Source: Polytrichum commune
Lineage: Eukaryota; Streptophyta; Polytrichopsida; Polytrichales; Polytrichaceae
Assembly (NCBI GenBank): GCA_950295325.1
Contig: OX485805.1
Location: 38,303,501-38,367,500 of the forward strand
Length of the DNA: 64,000 bases
Direction of reading: 5' to 3'
Part shown: one piece after another, positions 47,840-59,800 of the stretch
Layout of the letters: each line of letters begins with the position of its first letter
Numbering within the stretch: the first letter of the stretch is position 1
Notes under the pieces: model-generated
The model's database searches: none
The model's input: the letters and a program-made list of their open reading frames with translations, nothing else
Told to the model about the DNA's origin: nothing
Translations under genes and position numbers: made by a program

Positions 47840-48241
47840 TCAGAAATGTCCGCACCCACCAGTGATAACCCGAGCGTCAGACTCGATGTCCGACAATCGC
47901 TTGATCTGCCCCATTTTGGGGCCAATGTGTCCTGGCCCAAGCTCAACCTCATACAAGAAATGGTTGACCGTCATCCACACCTTCATCAAGCATTGGTAGA
48001 AGTCATGGCTGGCCGTGACGAACACGCGGTCGCACTTGTACAGCATTTGATTGTCCAATTTGGGCATGAACCCACATGCAAGAAGGAACCCTAACGCTGT
48101 GCCTTTCATGTCTTCAAGACGCCATCGCTCTACAACCCCAAGCCAAGCGAACAGGTCATCAACGTTGCGCTTGTTAACAATGTACTCCGCGAGCTCGGGT
48201 GTCCATCCCTTCCAGCCCGGTGCCAACTCCACTGCGTTCAT
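47840..48241 (-). CDS. Hypothetical protein, most intact member of local repeat family
   Basis: A 133-residue frame starts MNAVELAPGWKGWTPELAEY, continues through a Leu/Arg-rich helix (DDLFAWLGVVERWRLEDMKG, about 28-47) and LGFLLACGFMP (about 50-60), and ends DARVITGGCGHF. I do not recognise a family. Three things argue for real coding. Codon use is GC-richer than in the flanks. The copy at 47.26 kb keeps the C-terminal 70 or so residues with no indel. Both copies share the same stop. The ATG sits inside the 48.2-49.3 kb tandem repeat, so expression is uncertain. It may be one exon of a longer gene including the 50.26-kb frame. Confidence 0.4.
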   Translation of the reverse strand: MNAVELAPGWKGWTPELAEYIVNKRNVDDLFAWLGVVERWRLEDMKGTALGFLLACGFMPKLDNQMLYKCDRVFVTASHDFYQCLMKVWMTVNHFLYEVELGPGHIGPKMGQIKRLSDIESDARVITGGCGHF

Positions 48242-49330
48242 GTCAATCTCCTCTACCTACAATTTTCCAACTACAAATTCACCAACTGATCCATAAAAAC
48301 CATAACACTGGGAGGGGAGAGCCTGGAGAGAGACAGGGAGAGATGACACCGGCTGTAAGGTTGGTGTGAATGGGAGATGTTTCACCGTTGATCAAAGCCG
48401 CAAACTCAAATGTAAACCCGAGGTTGGTTATTGAATTATCAATGAAGGACAAGGTCTTCAAAATTTGACAAAGGTTCATGTTCGTCTTTTCCACCTATAA
48501 TTTCCCAACTACAAATTCACCAATTGATCCAGTGAAACCATAATGCTGGGAGGGGAGAGCCTGGAAAGAGAGATGACGTCGACATAAGGTTGGCGTGAAT
48601 GGGAGGTGCTTCACCTTGATCAAAGTCGCAAACTCAAATGTAAACCCCATGTAGGTTATTGAAGCATCAATGAAGGATAAGGTCTACAAACTCCGTCAAA
48701 GGTTCATGTCAGTCTCCTCCACCTACAATTTCCCAACTCTAAATTCACCAATTGATTCAAGAAGCCATAACAAGGGGCCTGGAAAGAGAGAGAGATGACG
48801 CCCGACCGTAGTAAGTTGGCGTGGATCAGAGATGCTTCACCCTTTATCGAAGTTGCAAACTCAAATGTAAAGTCAAGGTAGGTTTACGAAGCAGAAACAA
48901 GGCCTACTATCTTTATTAGAGGTTCGTGTCACTCTCCTTCACCTACAATTTGTCAACCACAAATACACCAATTGGTCTAGAAAAGTAGAACATTAGTATG
49001 AAATACAGCGAGAGAGATTTGAGAAATGAGAGAATGAGAAAAAGAATGAGAAACGCTTCACCCTCGATCAAAACTGCAAACTAGAATGTAGAGCATGGCT
49101 CAATGACAAGGCTTACTACTTCCTATCGGAGGTTCGTGTGAGTCTCTTCACCTCTAATTTCAAACTACAAATTCACCAACTGGTTCAAACAACTACAAGA
49201 ATGGGAGGGAGAATCTGAATGAGAGAGGGATATGAGAGACTCTTCACCCTTGGTCAGAGCCACAAACTCACATGTAAACCCGAGGAAAGTGTATGAAGGA
49301 TGGTTCAGGGACAAGGTCTACTGCGGTCTC
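48240..49330. repeat. Tandem array of about 230-bp units, 4-5 copies
   Basis: Each unit carries TTCATGTCA.TCTCC, CACCTACAATTTCCAACTAC, AAATTCACCAATTGATCCA, GAGAGATGACG, GCTTCACCCTTGATCAAAG and GCAAACTCAAATGTAAACCC. Units diverge progressively with distance. On the minus strand the first unit is open as a 71-residue frame (48279-48494), but others are interrupted. The array separates the 48.2-kb and 50.2-kb coding-like frames. Confidence 0.85.
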
Positions 49331-49920
49331 TTTTGGAAAAAGGTGAAGGCCTGGGAGAAGGGCCCTCTAGTATCCGGTGGATGTAATACGTGTGCGAAAC
49401 TGATAGGAACGTAGCAATGGGATTTATCAATTCGCACCTTAGTATTCTAGGTAGGATTGTGATAGAGTGCCAAGAGGTGCTCTCAAATGACGTTGACACC
49501 CAATGAACAAATACATAGAATGTTCTTCGTTCAAACCTCCACGCCGACTCCAAGGATGCACCAAAAACTTACAGAACATGAAAAGCTATATTAGCAAAAC
49601 AACTAACTCTTGACCAAAACCTGGGTTGAACTAAAAGTAGGACTCTAATACTGGGTTATGCCCACAATATTGTTGAACTTAGAGCTTCGAAACCTGTGGT
49701 GTCAATATTCTTAATCTTAAAAAACTCTGCTGTCTATTTACTTCCTTGATTTGACTTATTTGAATCAGTATCGCATTCTTGTTAAAGTGGCAGTTTGTTG
49801 GTGAGAAATTGTCACCTCGAGGTTGAGTAGGATGGTTGGCTGGAATCATCAGTATACATGACAATAATATTTGAGGAGGGAATTGATTCATATAAAGCGA
49901 TTCACTCCAGGGAACACCTC

Positions 49921-50265
49921 TCAATATATGAGTGAAATTATGATGCTGTTTTTCAGCTTTCCGGAGAGAGATCGCAAATGCACCTTCCATGCCGGCACTT
50001 TCTTCTTAGGTTTCGGTCGAGGTGGACCACGAATGACGAACAGCCTTCCTTCCTTGAGACGCTTCGCCACCCACTGGCCTGTCGTTGTGTTGATCTTGGA
50101 GGCGCTCAGGGTTAGGTAAACCTCGTGGTCGCAGATGTAGTGGCGGTGATACTCGTCTTTCGAGATGCCGCAGGAATGTGGGAAGGGGACTCTGTCGTAG
50201 GTCGCAGGTTTGAAGTTGATGCTCAGCGGGCACCCACAGTCTGGCCATGGCTTGTCGATCACCAT
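49921..50265 (-). CDS. Hypothetical protein or exon (KPWPDCG type)
   Basis: A 114-residue frame begins MVIDKPWPDCGCPLSINF. It contains several Cys and His residues (HSCGISKDEYHRHYICDH, about 30-47) and ends in a Lys/Pro-rich basic stretch (RGPPRPKPKKKVP). The C-terminal residues after LSGKLKN look like read-through into intron or flank. Composition is GC-rich compared with the spacer. No family recognised. The Cys/His cluster could bind metal; this is only a suggestion. Its first codons are repeated in the adjacent 110-bp arrays and in the chimera at 47.5 kb. Confidence 0.4.
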   Translation of the reverse strand: MVIDKPWPDCGCPLSINFKPATYDRVPFPHSCGISKDEYHRHYICDHEVYLTLSASKINTTTGQWVAKRLKEGRLFVIRGPPRPKPKKKVPAWKVHLRSLSGKLKNSIIISLIY

Positions 50266-50690
50266 AGCTGCGACTTGTTACTGGACTATGATGAAGAATG
50301 TCATAACCCTGTGAAGTAGTAAACTTCGTCGAGGAATTCTAGGTTGCTGTCCATGGCTTCTCAGATCACCATAAGTACAACGTGAATGCAAATATGAAGA
50401 ATGCGACCCAGTGAAACAGCAGAATTTGTCGGAAAATTCTACGTTGATGGCCATGCCTCCTCAATTACCATGGCTACAACGCGAATGCAACTATGAAGAA
50501 AGCAACCTTGGTGGAACAGCGGAATCCCTCTTATTCTATGAAGATTGCAACCCTGTGAAGCAGCAGAATCCCGAGAGGAATTCTAGGTTAGTAGCCATGG
50601 CTACTCAATCACCATGGCTACAATGCGTCTGCAACTATGAAGAAAGCAACCCTGTGAAACAGAATTCCTCTCGCGTTTCTAGGTTTGTGT
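50260..50690. repeat. Tandem repeat of about 110 bp, about 4 units
   Basis: The same unit as at 47530-47800: CCATGGCT..TCAATCACCATGGCTACAA, ATGCAACTATGAAGAAAGCAACC, CTGTGAAGCAGCAGAAT and GAGGAATTCTAGGTT. Direct orientation, with some units shortened. Confidence 0.85.
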
Positions 50691-50746
50691 ATCCAGTGAG
50701 CAGAAAGAAACATCAGCACAGCTCCTCTACATCTCCGAATCTAGGA

Positions 50747-51590
50747 AACTCCGAAGGATCTCACACACAAGAATGGACCTAGAAATGACATACAGTAAAA
50801 AGATCTACACTGAAAAGAAAAAGGAGGATGCATTGTTTGGGTTGCATAAAAATCCATCCCATAGCATCATCTGCCAACTTGTTGTAATCCCAATGCTTGA
50901 CTGCCACACACTGCAACACTCCATTTCCCTGCTGTTTTGTTGAGCATTCTTGAAGGAACGCCCTAGCCAATTCACTTCCGTGGAGGAAAACTAAGGCACC
51001 GATGTTGTGATCCAAAGTCATCACGGTATTTTGAGCAATTAAAAACACGAAGTTCTCAAGTGGAGCCTAAGAAATTCGGAAGCATCTCACAGACAGGAAT
51101 GGACCCAGAAACGAAGCCCTGGCGGACCACATGACACCGAACTGCATCCTCAGCGTATAAGTCATTCATGAGTCGTTCATAAGAATGTAAAACGGATTAA
51201 TCTGCCATGATGTGAGTCTCAAGTCACCTTCCTGGTCCCCCCTCAAAGAAATTTTAAGTAGCCAAATTAGGCGCTGGCTGAGGATCGAAAATTGGCCGAG
51301 CTGAGTCCACTTATGTTCACAAAACCCCGAAATGACAAGAAAGTCTGGAGCTGGACTCTGGAAGCAACTCGAACCTAACTCGAAGAACCGATCTATCAAC
51401 CTGGGTAAGGATCTCCATTAATCTACTCATCCCCACTACAACCACCAAACCACAACATGAATTTAGTTTGACTAGATGGCAGATCAGAATCGCTAAGGTT
51501 TGACCCTGTGCAGTGAGTCCATACTGGGGTAATGCGAAACGGTTCGTAGGTCGTTTAGTTTTCAGTCAATAACGGCCCCTCAACGAAACT
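50747..51590. repeat. Large direct duplication, left copy
   Basis: Pairs with 52865-53790. Shared blocks include AATCCATCCCAT.GCATCATC, GAGCATTCTTGAAG.AAC.CCC, ACAGACAGGAATGGACCC, CATAAGAATGT and CGAAACGGTTCGTAGGTCGT. On the minus strand the left copy keeps an 89-residue frame (50779-51048, containing ARAFLQECSTKQQ and LADDAMGWIFMQPKQ) that is broken in the right copy. A short direct repeat (GGAAATTCGGAAG..CTCACAGACAGGAATGGACC) brackets the first about 320 bp of each copy. Confidence 0.75.
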
Positions 51591-52149
51591 GGAGACACAG
51601 ACACGTGACCACTACCTAACCTTCTTCCTTTAGGGTTTACTTTGTGATTCATATGGGTATTACTGGCCATGGCTACATTCACTGGCTTAAGTCTACTAAC
51701 TTCACCTTCGCTTCACGATGCAAGCCTAACTGATCCATACAAATTAACACGTGACTAATCCACCTCACATCCGGATCCACTATAGAATCTGAGGATGTAT
51801 ATAGAACCCTAAAACATAGAAATTGAGGATTTACATGAAATCCTAAAAAGATGTAGCAGCAAGCTCCACCCCGTGATAACAACCTCGTCCAGCAACGCAA
51901 ACTTCATTATTATAGTAATTCCCTGTTAACTGATGAAGCTACTTCGACGTTGCCATCGTGAAACCTGCGAAGGTCAAGAATCATTGCAGTTTCTGGAAAT
52001 GGGCGTTTCTTAAATTAGGTAGATTGAGCTGAGCAAGTTATGGTAAGTTGCACATTACGAAAGTGGGTGTAGAGCAGTTCAATATGTTCTTGACTGTGTG
52101 GGCCTAAGTAGGTACTTAGATTGATCATCAAGTGGCCCATCCAGGAAAA

Positions 52150-52330
52150 ATGCACTTGGAAATAATCATGCTGGGTTTAAGTAAAATCCCAACTAGTTGT
52201 AATAACACTACTGCAAAATGCTCGACCCCTCCATTCATCAATCCCCTACTGTTGAGAATTCTTGAAGGAATAGACAACCTAGCCCACTTCCTTTCGGTGA
52301 AGAAATCAGTTGAAGAGGCGCCGTTGTTGC
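52150..52330. repeat. Third, partial copy of the 50.8-kb unit
   Basis: Contains CCCAACTAGTTGTAAT, GAGAATTCTTGAAGGAAT and CTAGCCCACTTCC, matching the core of both large copies in the same order. It lies between them, so the region went through more than one duplication. Confidence 0.6.
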
Positions 52331-52864
52331 AAGGCATCATTGATTCACAGTAACTTAATTAAGCATCTATATTGGTTCGCAGAATTCACCTGTGCGGAAT
52401 TCCAGTAGATTCTAAGAGCACTAAGGTGGAGATTCATAGACACTTAGGTGGAGATTTAGAAAGGAAGAGCGCAAGAAGATCACGAAGTACTATTGGAGTC
52501 AGTACGTTTCGCATTGAGTACGTTGTTCAAGATTAGTCACTTGATTAGTTAAGAGTAGTTAGATTGATTAGTGATAGAAGTTTCCTCTTCCACATCAGCG
52601 GCAGTGAAGAGGATGAATAAGACGAAGCAACTCTGCTCGAGGGTAGATGAGTATGCAAGATGACTGCGAGTGTGTAGTGTATGTAGCTGATAAATAGGTT
52701 ATCAAGAACTGAGAAAGAGATGATTGCCTGAGTTACTTACGAGAAATAAAATGCATATTGTACCAAGCGTGACTGTTAATGAGTGATTCGTAAAGCATCA
52801 TGTGTATGTATGTGTAGATCTATCAATGAGTGAATGTTTAATGATCGGTCAAATTGTGTTGTAA

Positions 52865-53790
52865 ACAGCAAGTACTCAAGTGGCCTTAGGAAATTCGGAA
52901 GGACCTCACAGACAGGAATTAATGGACCCGGAAATAATCATACCGTAAAAAAACAATCTACACTGGAAAAACCAAGAACAGAGAAAAGAACAAAAAAATG
53001 AAGAGGAGGATCCATTCTTTGGGTAGCATGAAAATCCATCCCATCGCATCATCTGCCAACTAGTTGTAATCCAAATGTGAGACTGCCACACACTTCGTCC
53101 CTCCATAATTTCCCCTCCTATTTGATTTTGCTGAGCATTCTTGAAGTAACACCCTAGCCGGCCCATTTACTTCCTTGGAGAAAAACTAATTATGGCATCG
53201 ATGTCGTAATGATACAAACTCATCACAGTAATTCGAACGTATTTCTGTGGGGCCTAAAAAACTCAAAACTAACATCCCACAGACAGGAATGGACCCTTAG
53301 TGTAATCATTCTTTCATAAGTCCTTCATAAGAATGTGCAATAGATTGATCAATCTGCCATATGAGAATGAGAATTTGCCGTCCAGCTCCAGTTCTCATAT
53401 GGTCGCACTGTAAATTTACGTTCGTCAAAAACAAGAAAAACTGAGCACAAAATTCTGGAGCTGGAACCTCGAAGCCTGCAACTCGAATAACTGATCTCTC
53501 AATGCAACCTCATGGATAGAATTACTGCAAGTTGTTATAATCTGCTCATGATCCCACTGCAACAATCCACACACAACCAAAATGAATTCAGCATGTCAAC
53601 TAGATGGCATATCAGAATCGCTGGCAAGCAAACATGGTCAGAGGAGCCAAGATTTCGCTTCGTCGTGATTCGAGCAAGGGAAGGTCTAAAATTAACTTGT
53701 GCTTTGAGTCCATGATAGTGAGGTTGTACTGCGAAACGGTTCGTAGGTCGTTTAGTTTCCACTCAACAACGGCCCTTCAACGAACCTGGC
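52865..53790. repeat. Large direct duplication, right copy
   Basis: Partner of 50747-51590, with many small indels. The minus-strand frame of the left copy is interrupted here by a stop (AAC-TAG-TTG where the left copy has AAC-AAG-TTG) and by indels. The two copies flank about 1.3 kb. Confidence 0.75.
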
Positions 53791-53852
53791 AAGTGCAGCA
53801 GAATGAGGGTGAGTTTCCTTGTGCGTAGCTCACCCACTAGATTCTAGATAAT

Positions 53853-54076
53853 ACTACACAAAATATGATATTCGGTGTGACTTCCTATTTGGAATTACAC
53901 AATGCTATAATTGTCTACTGTACATCTCGTTTTTTACCAACCATGGTCGAATTGGTTGTTTGGACATTATAGAACGCTAACATCTTAACTTGGTAAAAGA
54001 GTACATTAATAATAAAAAGATATAGGAACATGTAACTCCAAACAGTAAGTAACACTAAATATCATATTTTGTGTAG
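53853..54076. mobile_element. Foldback MITE, family A copy 3
   Basis: About 224 bp with inverted ends CTACACAAAATATGATATT and AATATCATATTTTGTGTAG. Next come the family's internal inverted blocks TATTTGGAATTACACAATGC and AACTCCAAACAGTAAGT. It sits between two copies of the GGGTGAGTTTCC terminus of the neighbouring TIR family, so it is probably nested. Confidence 0.8.
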
Positions 54077-54106
54077 TGTGTTGTTAGATGTGTTCTCATG
54101 AAGATT

Positions 54107-54793
54107 AAGGGTGAGTTTCCACGAAGGCTACTCACCCACCAGATTCTAGTGCAAATAAGGACAAACCCGTCCAAATGTAGATGGGATTTGATGGGGTAGG
54201 GTTTGTATGTGCACTAAATATATCAATTAACACGGGTGGTACTAATTCAAGTCACACGCACAATCTAGCCAAATCTCAAAGTTATCGAGAGCTACAATTG
54301 CTACTACGTGACACTAACTTCATGAAGACAATAAATTCTATGCTTATTTACTATAAATATCAAGAAAATTAATGCATGCTTGTGATTAGTGTGTGCCACA
54401 CACTTGTCAGTAAATAATGCCAAGTGCCAAGATGAACAATGCTTCCTAGGTCTTTTGGTGGCACTAATTCATAGCATAAAGGAATTTAGTATCACCTTCA
54501 CTCATTGGTATAATTAGTGTAGTTATTGTCATCTCCTCAAATTTGGGCCCACGCACTAACCTCCTCTTCCTCCTAAAACTTTGATCCTTTAGTGACCGGC
54601 ATGTGTACATAGGCTAAAAAGTGCTTTAGTGGGCACATGGAAGTCTAGCGGCTCATGTCCAAAGCCTTCCATGTTCTAGTAGGCCACTAAAATGTGGTTG
54701 GTTGGTGGCTTGTGCTTACTTGCATGCGAACACCTCCAACCCGTTATTATCTAGAATCTAGTGGACAAGCATCCTACATGAAAACTCACCTAA
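54107..54793. mobile_element. TIR element of about 690 bp (GGTGAGTTT termini)
   Basis: The left end AGGGTGAGTTTCCACG continues to CCACCAGATTCTAG; the right end CTAGAATCTAGTGG continues to ATGAAAACTCACCTA. They are inverted repeats of about 42 bp. Further single termini occur at about 53806-53846 (GAGGGTGAGTTTCC...CCACTAGATTCTAG) and 54985-55008 (ACATGGAAACCCACCCTTAG), so several related insertions are stacked here. A frame of 63 residues inside has no transposase similarity. Confidence 0.65.
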
Positions 54794-55853
54794 AAGCAAG
54801 CAAGCAAGCACATTTTGGATATCTAATAGAATGTGGAGGGTTGTGATAATGGGCTGCTAGACTTCCATGGATCCACTAAACGCTTATAAATAACATTGGA
54901 CAGTTGGCACATACGAACCACCACATCCCACCATATTTCATCTACCTCTATCCTTATTCTCACCAAAGTCTCATGGGAGAGCATCATACATGGAAACCCA
55001 CCCTTAGCATATCTGACCTTCTTCCATTGTCAGTTTGTGGATCACATGGGTATTGCCCATGGCATTTGCTAGCCAAGTCAACTAGCACACCACTTGCACA
55101 TGTTGGATGTTTTGAAACTTTTCAGAGTGTTTGATGTCTCAAAAATGTAGCCTTGCTACTGTGCAAGTGTATATAACTTTGGAGACAATAAATGTTTCAA
55201 AGCGTCCGACGTTTTAAGACTTCGGGTAAAGTGCTATGATAGAAACTCACAACTCACACGCACGGATGGGAATCCATTGAAAAGTTGTTGCCAACTATAG
55301 GCTAGGATTTGTAACAAGAAAGGTAACTTGGTCTTTCCTATTCTTGGCAGTGTTTTGAGAGTTGAAACATTTTAAAACATCTAACGACCTTGTAAGCAGA
55401 CCATTGCGATTAGATGTCGAACATTCTCATATTAAAGTAGTCAAAGAGGTCCCCCCCCCACACACACAACTTGTGGGAGGGCCTTGTAGTTCCAAAACAT
55501 TTTACATTTGGGGTGTGCAAGTGGTGTATAGCTTACACTTCTCTTCAACAATCAAACCTTCATACAATTAACACGGCCTCTTCTACCAGCCCACATGTAA
55601 GGAAGTGCATGGAAACCCTCAAAAAGTTTAGCAAGTTTTAATACATTCCTTTAACAAACCTAAGTGTAATGACCACACAACAACATTAATAATTTTGTAT
55701 GCTAACTACAACCATTCGGCATGACGTTGCCATTATAAATCATATATGCAAGGATTAGTTGGAGTCATAGTTTCTTGAAATGGGTGTACATTTTCAGAAG
55801 AAAATTGAACAAAAATGCGATAATCTTTACACCAGTGTTGGACCGGTGTCGTC

Positions 55854-55875
55854 TTATTTATTTATTTATTTATTA
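55854..55875. repeat. (TTTA)n microsatellite
   Basis: About five TTTA units in spacer DNA next to the inverted copy of repeat C. Confidence 0.9.
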
Positions 55876-55879
55876 ATAC

Positions 55880-56165
55880 TAGTCATGTATTTATAAGGAA
55901 AATTTTCATCTTTTTGATACCGGTAGGATACGAATACTATTTGAGTATTTATTTTGATTTATTTTGATGCAATTCAGGTAGATATACCATCCAATAAACT
56001 CCATACATGGGTAAAACTACCGTAATGTCAATATGGTATTAGGATGATATTGATCCAAGTAATAGCTTGAGTAATTGTCAAAGATTCGCTCACCTTGTGG
56101 TAATACCCACCATGCATTGATATTCTACAGGTTTTTACAATTTTGATACTGGTCAGGTAGGTGCG
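55880..56165. mobile_element. Dispersed repeat C copy 2, inverted
   Basis: Read on the minus strand it gives AGTATCAAAATTGTAA, ATATCAATGCATGGTGGGTA and CAAGGTGAG, matching the start of 34040-34318. It begins near GATACCGGTAGGATACG on the plus strand. Diverged and non-coding. Confidence 0.5.
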
Positions 56166-56854
56166 TTGATATGTAGGTACTTGGATTGATCATCAAATGA
56201 TCTAGTGGATTGGACCTTCGAAGTTCTTGGCATCCTTGAAGACCGATGCGGATGGAGTAATAAATCCATGGAGTTGTAGAATTTCACTGAGAAAAAAGAT
56301 TCTTATCAATAACTAGGAGAAAATTACTCGCAGCAATATTTAAAGTGCATTGTTGTAACGAATAAATTTCTCATAGGGATTCTTGCAACAAAATTCTTGA
56401 ATCATCATAGTAGGGATGTCATCAGTTTTTTGGTCTAAAATATTGAGATTGAGGTGACAGAGGCTACATGCTAGAGCCACGTTCAGAGAGAAGCGCGGAG
56501 GCACCCATTTTTAGAGTCAAAGCAAAAAAGTTTTCGTTTTTGGGTACATACTGTATAGAAAACCATGGCAGTCAAACCGACTCTCACTGGTGGTAACTTA
56601 ATTTAACATAGAAAGAATTTAAACTCTGAAGTGTTGGTTGAAAATACTGCGATGAGTGATCTGGCAGAACGGTGGTGTGTGCAGGAAAGGCTGGAAAAGT
56701 AGACATCTTCGCAGACAGAGAGAGAGACACAGTAAGCAAAATCCAGTACTTTACCATAGCCATAATTTGTTTCTCGACCGGTTTCTTTCTTGGAGGTCAT
56801 CATTCAGTGTGCTTGAAGTTTCAACCCTCACAAGGAAGAGCAAAAATCCTCGAC

Positions 56855-59800
56855 ATGGCCCTGCCGCATACGATGGAGGAGGAGGAGGGAGAAGGCGATG
56901 ATTTGGACTTGCAACCTGCAGTTCCGGAGGATGTGCAAGCAGTCATGGTTGCTGCCGAAGAGGGAAATGCTTCGGCTCTCTCTCGTGCTTTAGGTGAAAT
57001 AAAAAAAAAGTCTTGTGTTTCCTCTGCAACTCGCACTTGAGATCTTAGATTTGCCCTCTTCCCACCTTTGCTAAAACCCTACACCCTAAACCCTAGGACA
57101 CTCTTTCGACGTATCCGAGGTTTCTTCCATAAACCTTTCGTCCCATTCCTGACCTATCAATGTGCTTCATCTCTTCGCGGTTGCTGCGATTTTTTTCTCC
57201 TAACAAAAAGTCTTCAGCAATTTAATTCTTGAGGATTGGTGTGGCTTCGCCCATCCTTTGGAAGTGGTTAGGATTAGCTCGTATCAACGTTGTTCGTACT
57301 AGCTTTGTGGGATTTCTAGGGACTTCCGAGCTGCTTTTATTAGGCATCATCTCTCGGTTCGACCTATGAGTGAATTTTTCTCAGCTTGGATTGTCTATTC
57401 CTTTTACCGAGTCACATCAAGAGTTGGCTTATCACCGAATTTTCAGAAATTCTTAGAAATTGTATACGAAGCCAACCCTTTGCATTCTCCAAGCACATGC
57501 GGTCTCAAGTTGCAGGGCGCCTTTGAGCATGCAATGAGTGGGAAGCCTAAACTCTAGAACCTTTTTTCGACGTATCCGAGGTTACTTCCATACACCTTGG
57601 GTCCCTGCCTGACCTTTCAATGCGTGCGCATCATCTTTTGCATTCGGTGCCGATTTTCTTTAGCTGACGGAACAAACAGCTCGTATTTTGCAGATGAAAA
57701 TTTGTTCATATCTGTTACTTAGTGGCAGTTATAGTATTTTCCGAGTCGCTCTTGCTAGGCATCATCTTTCAGTTTGACCAATGAATGAATTTCCTCAGCT
57801 TGGATTCTCCATTCCTTTCGACGAGTCACATCAAGAGTTGGCTTCTCACCAAATTCTCAGAAATTCTCTCAATTGGATCCCACCCTTTGCATTTCTCCAA
57901 GCACATGCACGCTCAAGTTGCGGAGCGCCTTGGAGCATGCAATGATTGGGACTACCATTCGTTGAGGTTTTAGCAAAGTTCTGAGAAGATGGCGGCAGCC
58001 CATATGATTTCAAATTGATGGTCAGGTTTCTGTGCTAATGTCCTACTGCATGAAACCCTTTGTATCCATAAAGATCACAACGCAGAACCTGCCATGGCTT
58101 TCTATTGGCTCTATTTTTTGGGGATTAGGGAGGTTAAGGGGCATCAAAGACAATCATCACAACCACAACTACTCTTACTTGCCCATCTACGATACAAGGT
58201 GTGGTTGGTTGTGTGTACTTTACTTTCTTTGATTTTTTTTTGTTTGTAGTTACCTATGTGGCACCAGTAGAGGATTTCAAGGCCAAAGCATGGGAGAGGA
58301 TTTGAAGGAGGCAATGACTCCTAGACAAGCTTTTCACTAAAAGCCATAAACTTTTTGTCTCCACTTCCCGCATTGCACCAATAGGAGGGACGATCATTGA
58401 GGTCAAGCACACTCTTCAACTACAAGAGTAGTTATGTGGAAACGAAAATATTAGTAGTTGTGGTTGAAAGTGGGCCCAAATCACAACCAGAGTACTTGTG
58501 TGTAAACACGCCTTCAGAAGTCTGCGCAGTTGATCACACTTAAGGGTTAGGGTTCAGGGTTTTAGGGTTTAGGGTTTAGGGTGTTGAGGTTTTAGGATCA
58601 CCTTTATTGTTGATGATGCAAGTTACTGTTCTTCTTTTTACTGATGAAGGGTTCTTTTTCATTTTCTTGATGACAGCCAACCTCACAAGCGGTGTGGACT
58701 GTGAGGGTGAAGATGGTGATCGTCCCCTGCATATAGCTTGTCTCTATGGGCACAACTCCTGTGTGCAGGTACTGTTGTTATCCTTTAATTCAACTAGTAT
58801 TCTAGTCAGGAGTTGATTGTTTTGCGGGAATTTTGATTCATATTTGGTAAGTTTTTGGTGGTAATGTGGGGGTTTGAACAAAGAACAATTTATATTGGGC
58901 ATTGAGGGTCAAACTCATTTTGGCATACCAAGAGGTGCTAAAATGAGTTTGACCCTCAGTGAACCGAAAGAGGTTGCTCTTCATTCAAATTTAAACACTA
59001 TGTCCGAGCATGCACCACAAGTAGAAAGAAATTATTGATTTTCTATTTAAAACAACCAATAAGAGATCATAGGGGACCAACTCACAGTGAAAACTCCCAT
59101 TGAATTATAGGATAACTCTGCTGTCTTCTGCAGTTTTTGAGATTTAGGGTATAAGGCTAAGGAGTGGGCAGTGTCATGAATATTTTAGAGAGAAAATACT
59201 TTAGAGGTATGACATTATTGGACAGATGTCTACATGTAGTCTAACAATGAAAAAAAAAAACCTTTCATGTCCCTCCCATCCTTCTTTGTAAAACTCTCGT
59301 CTCTCTCCCTTCCTTCCTACCTTGTGCACTCCTTGTTGCCCTCATGTACATTGTGTTCAAGTAAGCTTTAGTAAGTTCCAAGGAAAAAGCAAAGGCATCC
59401 AAGAAGCAATGGAATAACCAATGAAAGTACAAGACAGCGCAAATACTAATTAACACAATAAATACTACATTGACAGCCTTCATTGTTCAATGCTCCCTTC
59501 AATTTAATGCTAATGGTCATGATTCTCCATGTGATGCTCCTCATGACTGAATAGGTCCCTATCCCAATTCTTCTAGCCTTATCCCTACCTTTCATACCCC
59601 TCATTGCGTGTTGCTCTCATTGGTTATAGTGGATTCATCCGCAAATATTTATGGATCTCCCTGCACGCATGCCCTTAAAGAGAACAAGGCCCACAAATAT
59701 ACATACATAGATACATATATGTGTATATATATATATATATACACCCTGTATACTGATTCTAGAGTGGCATTCAACTGGATAAAATCTGGTAACATATTCT

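Noticed and set aside
50747-53790. LTR retrotransposon with ~0.9-kb LTRs
   Set aside because: The copies lack clear TG...CA ends, primer-binding site or target duplication. They contain an internal short direct repeat, and a third partial copy lies between them. Repeated tandem duplication fits better.
56672-56854. N-terminal extension of the ankyrin protein with a hydrophobic segment
   Set aside because: The open frame upstream of 56855 has no ATG in frame, so it is more likely 5' UTR.
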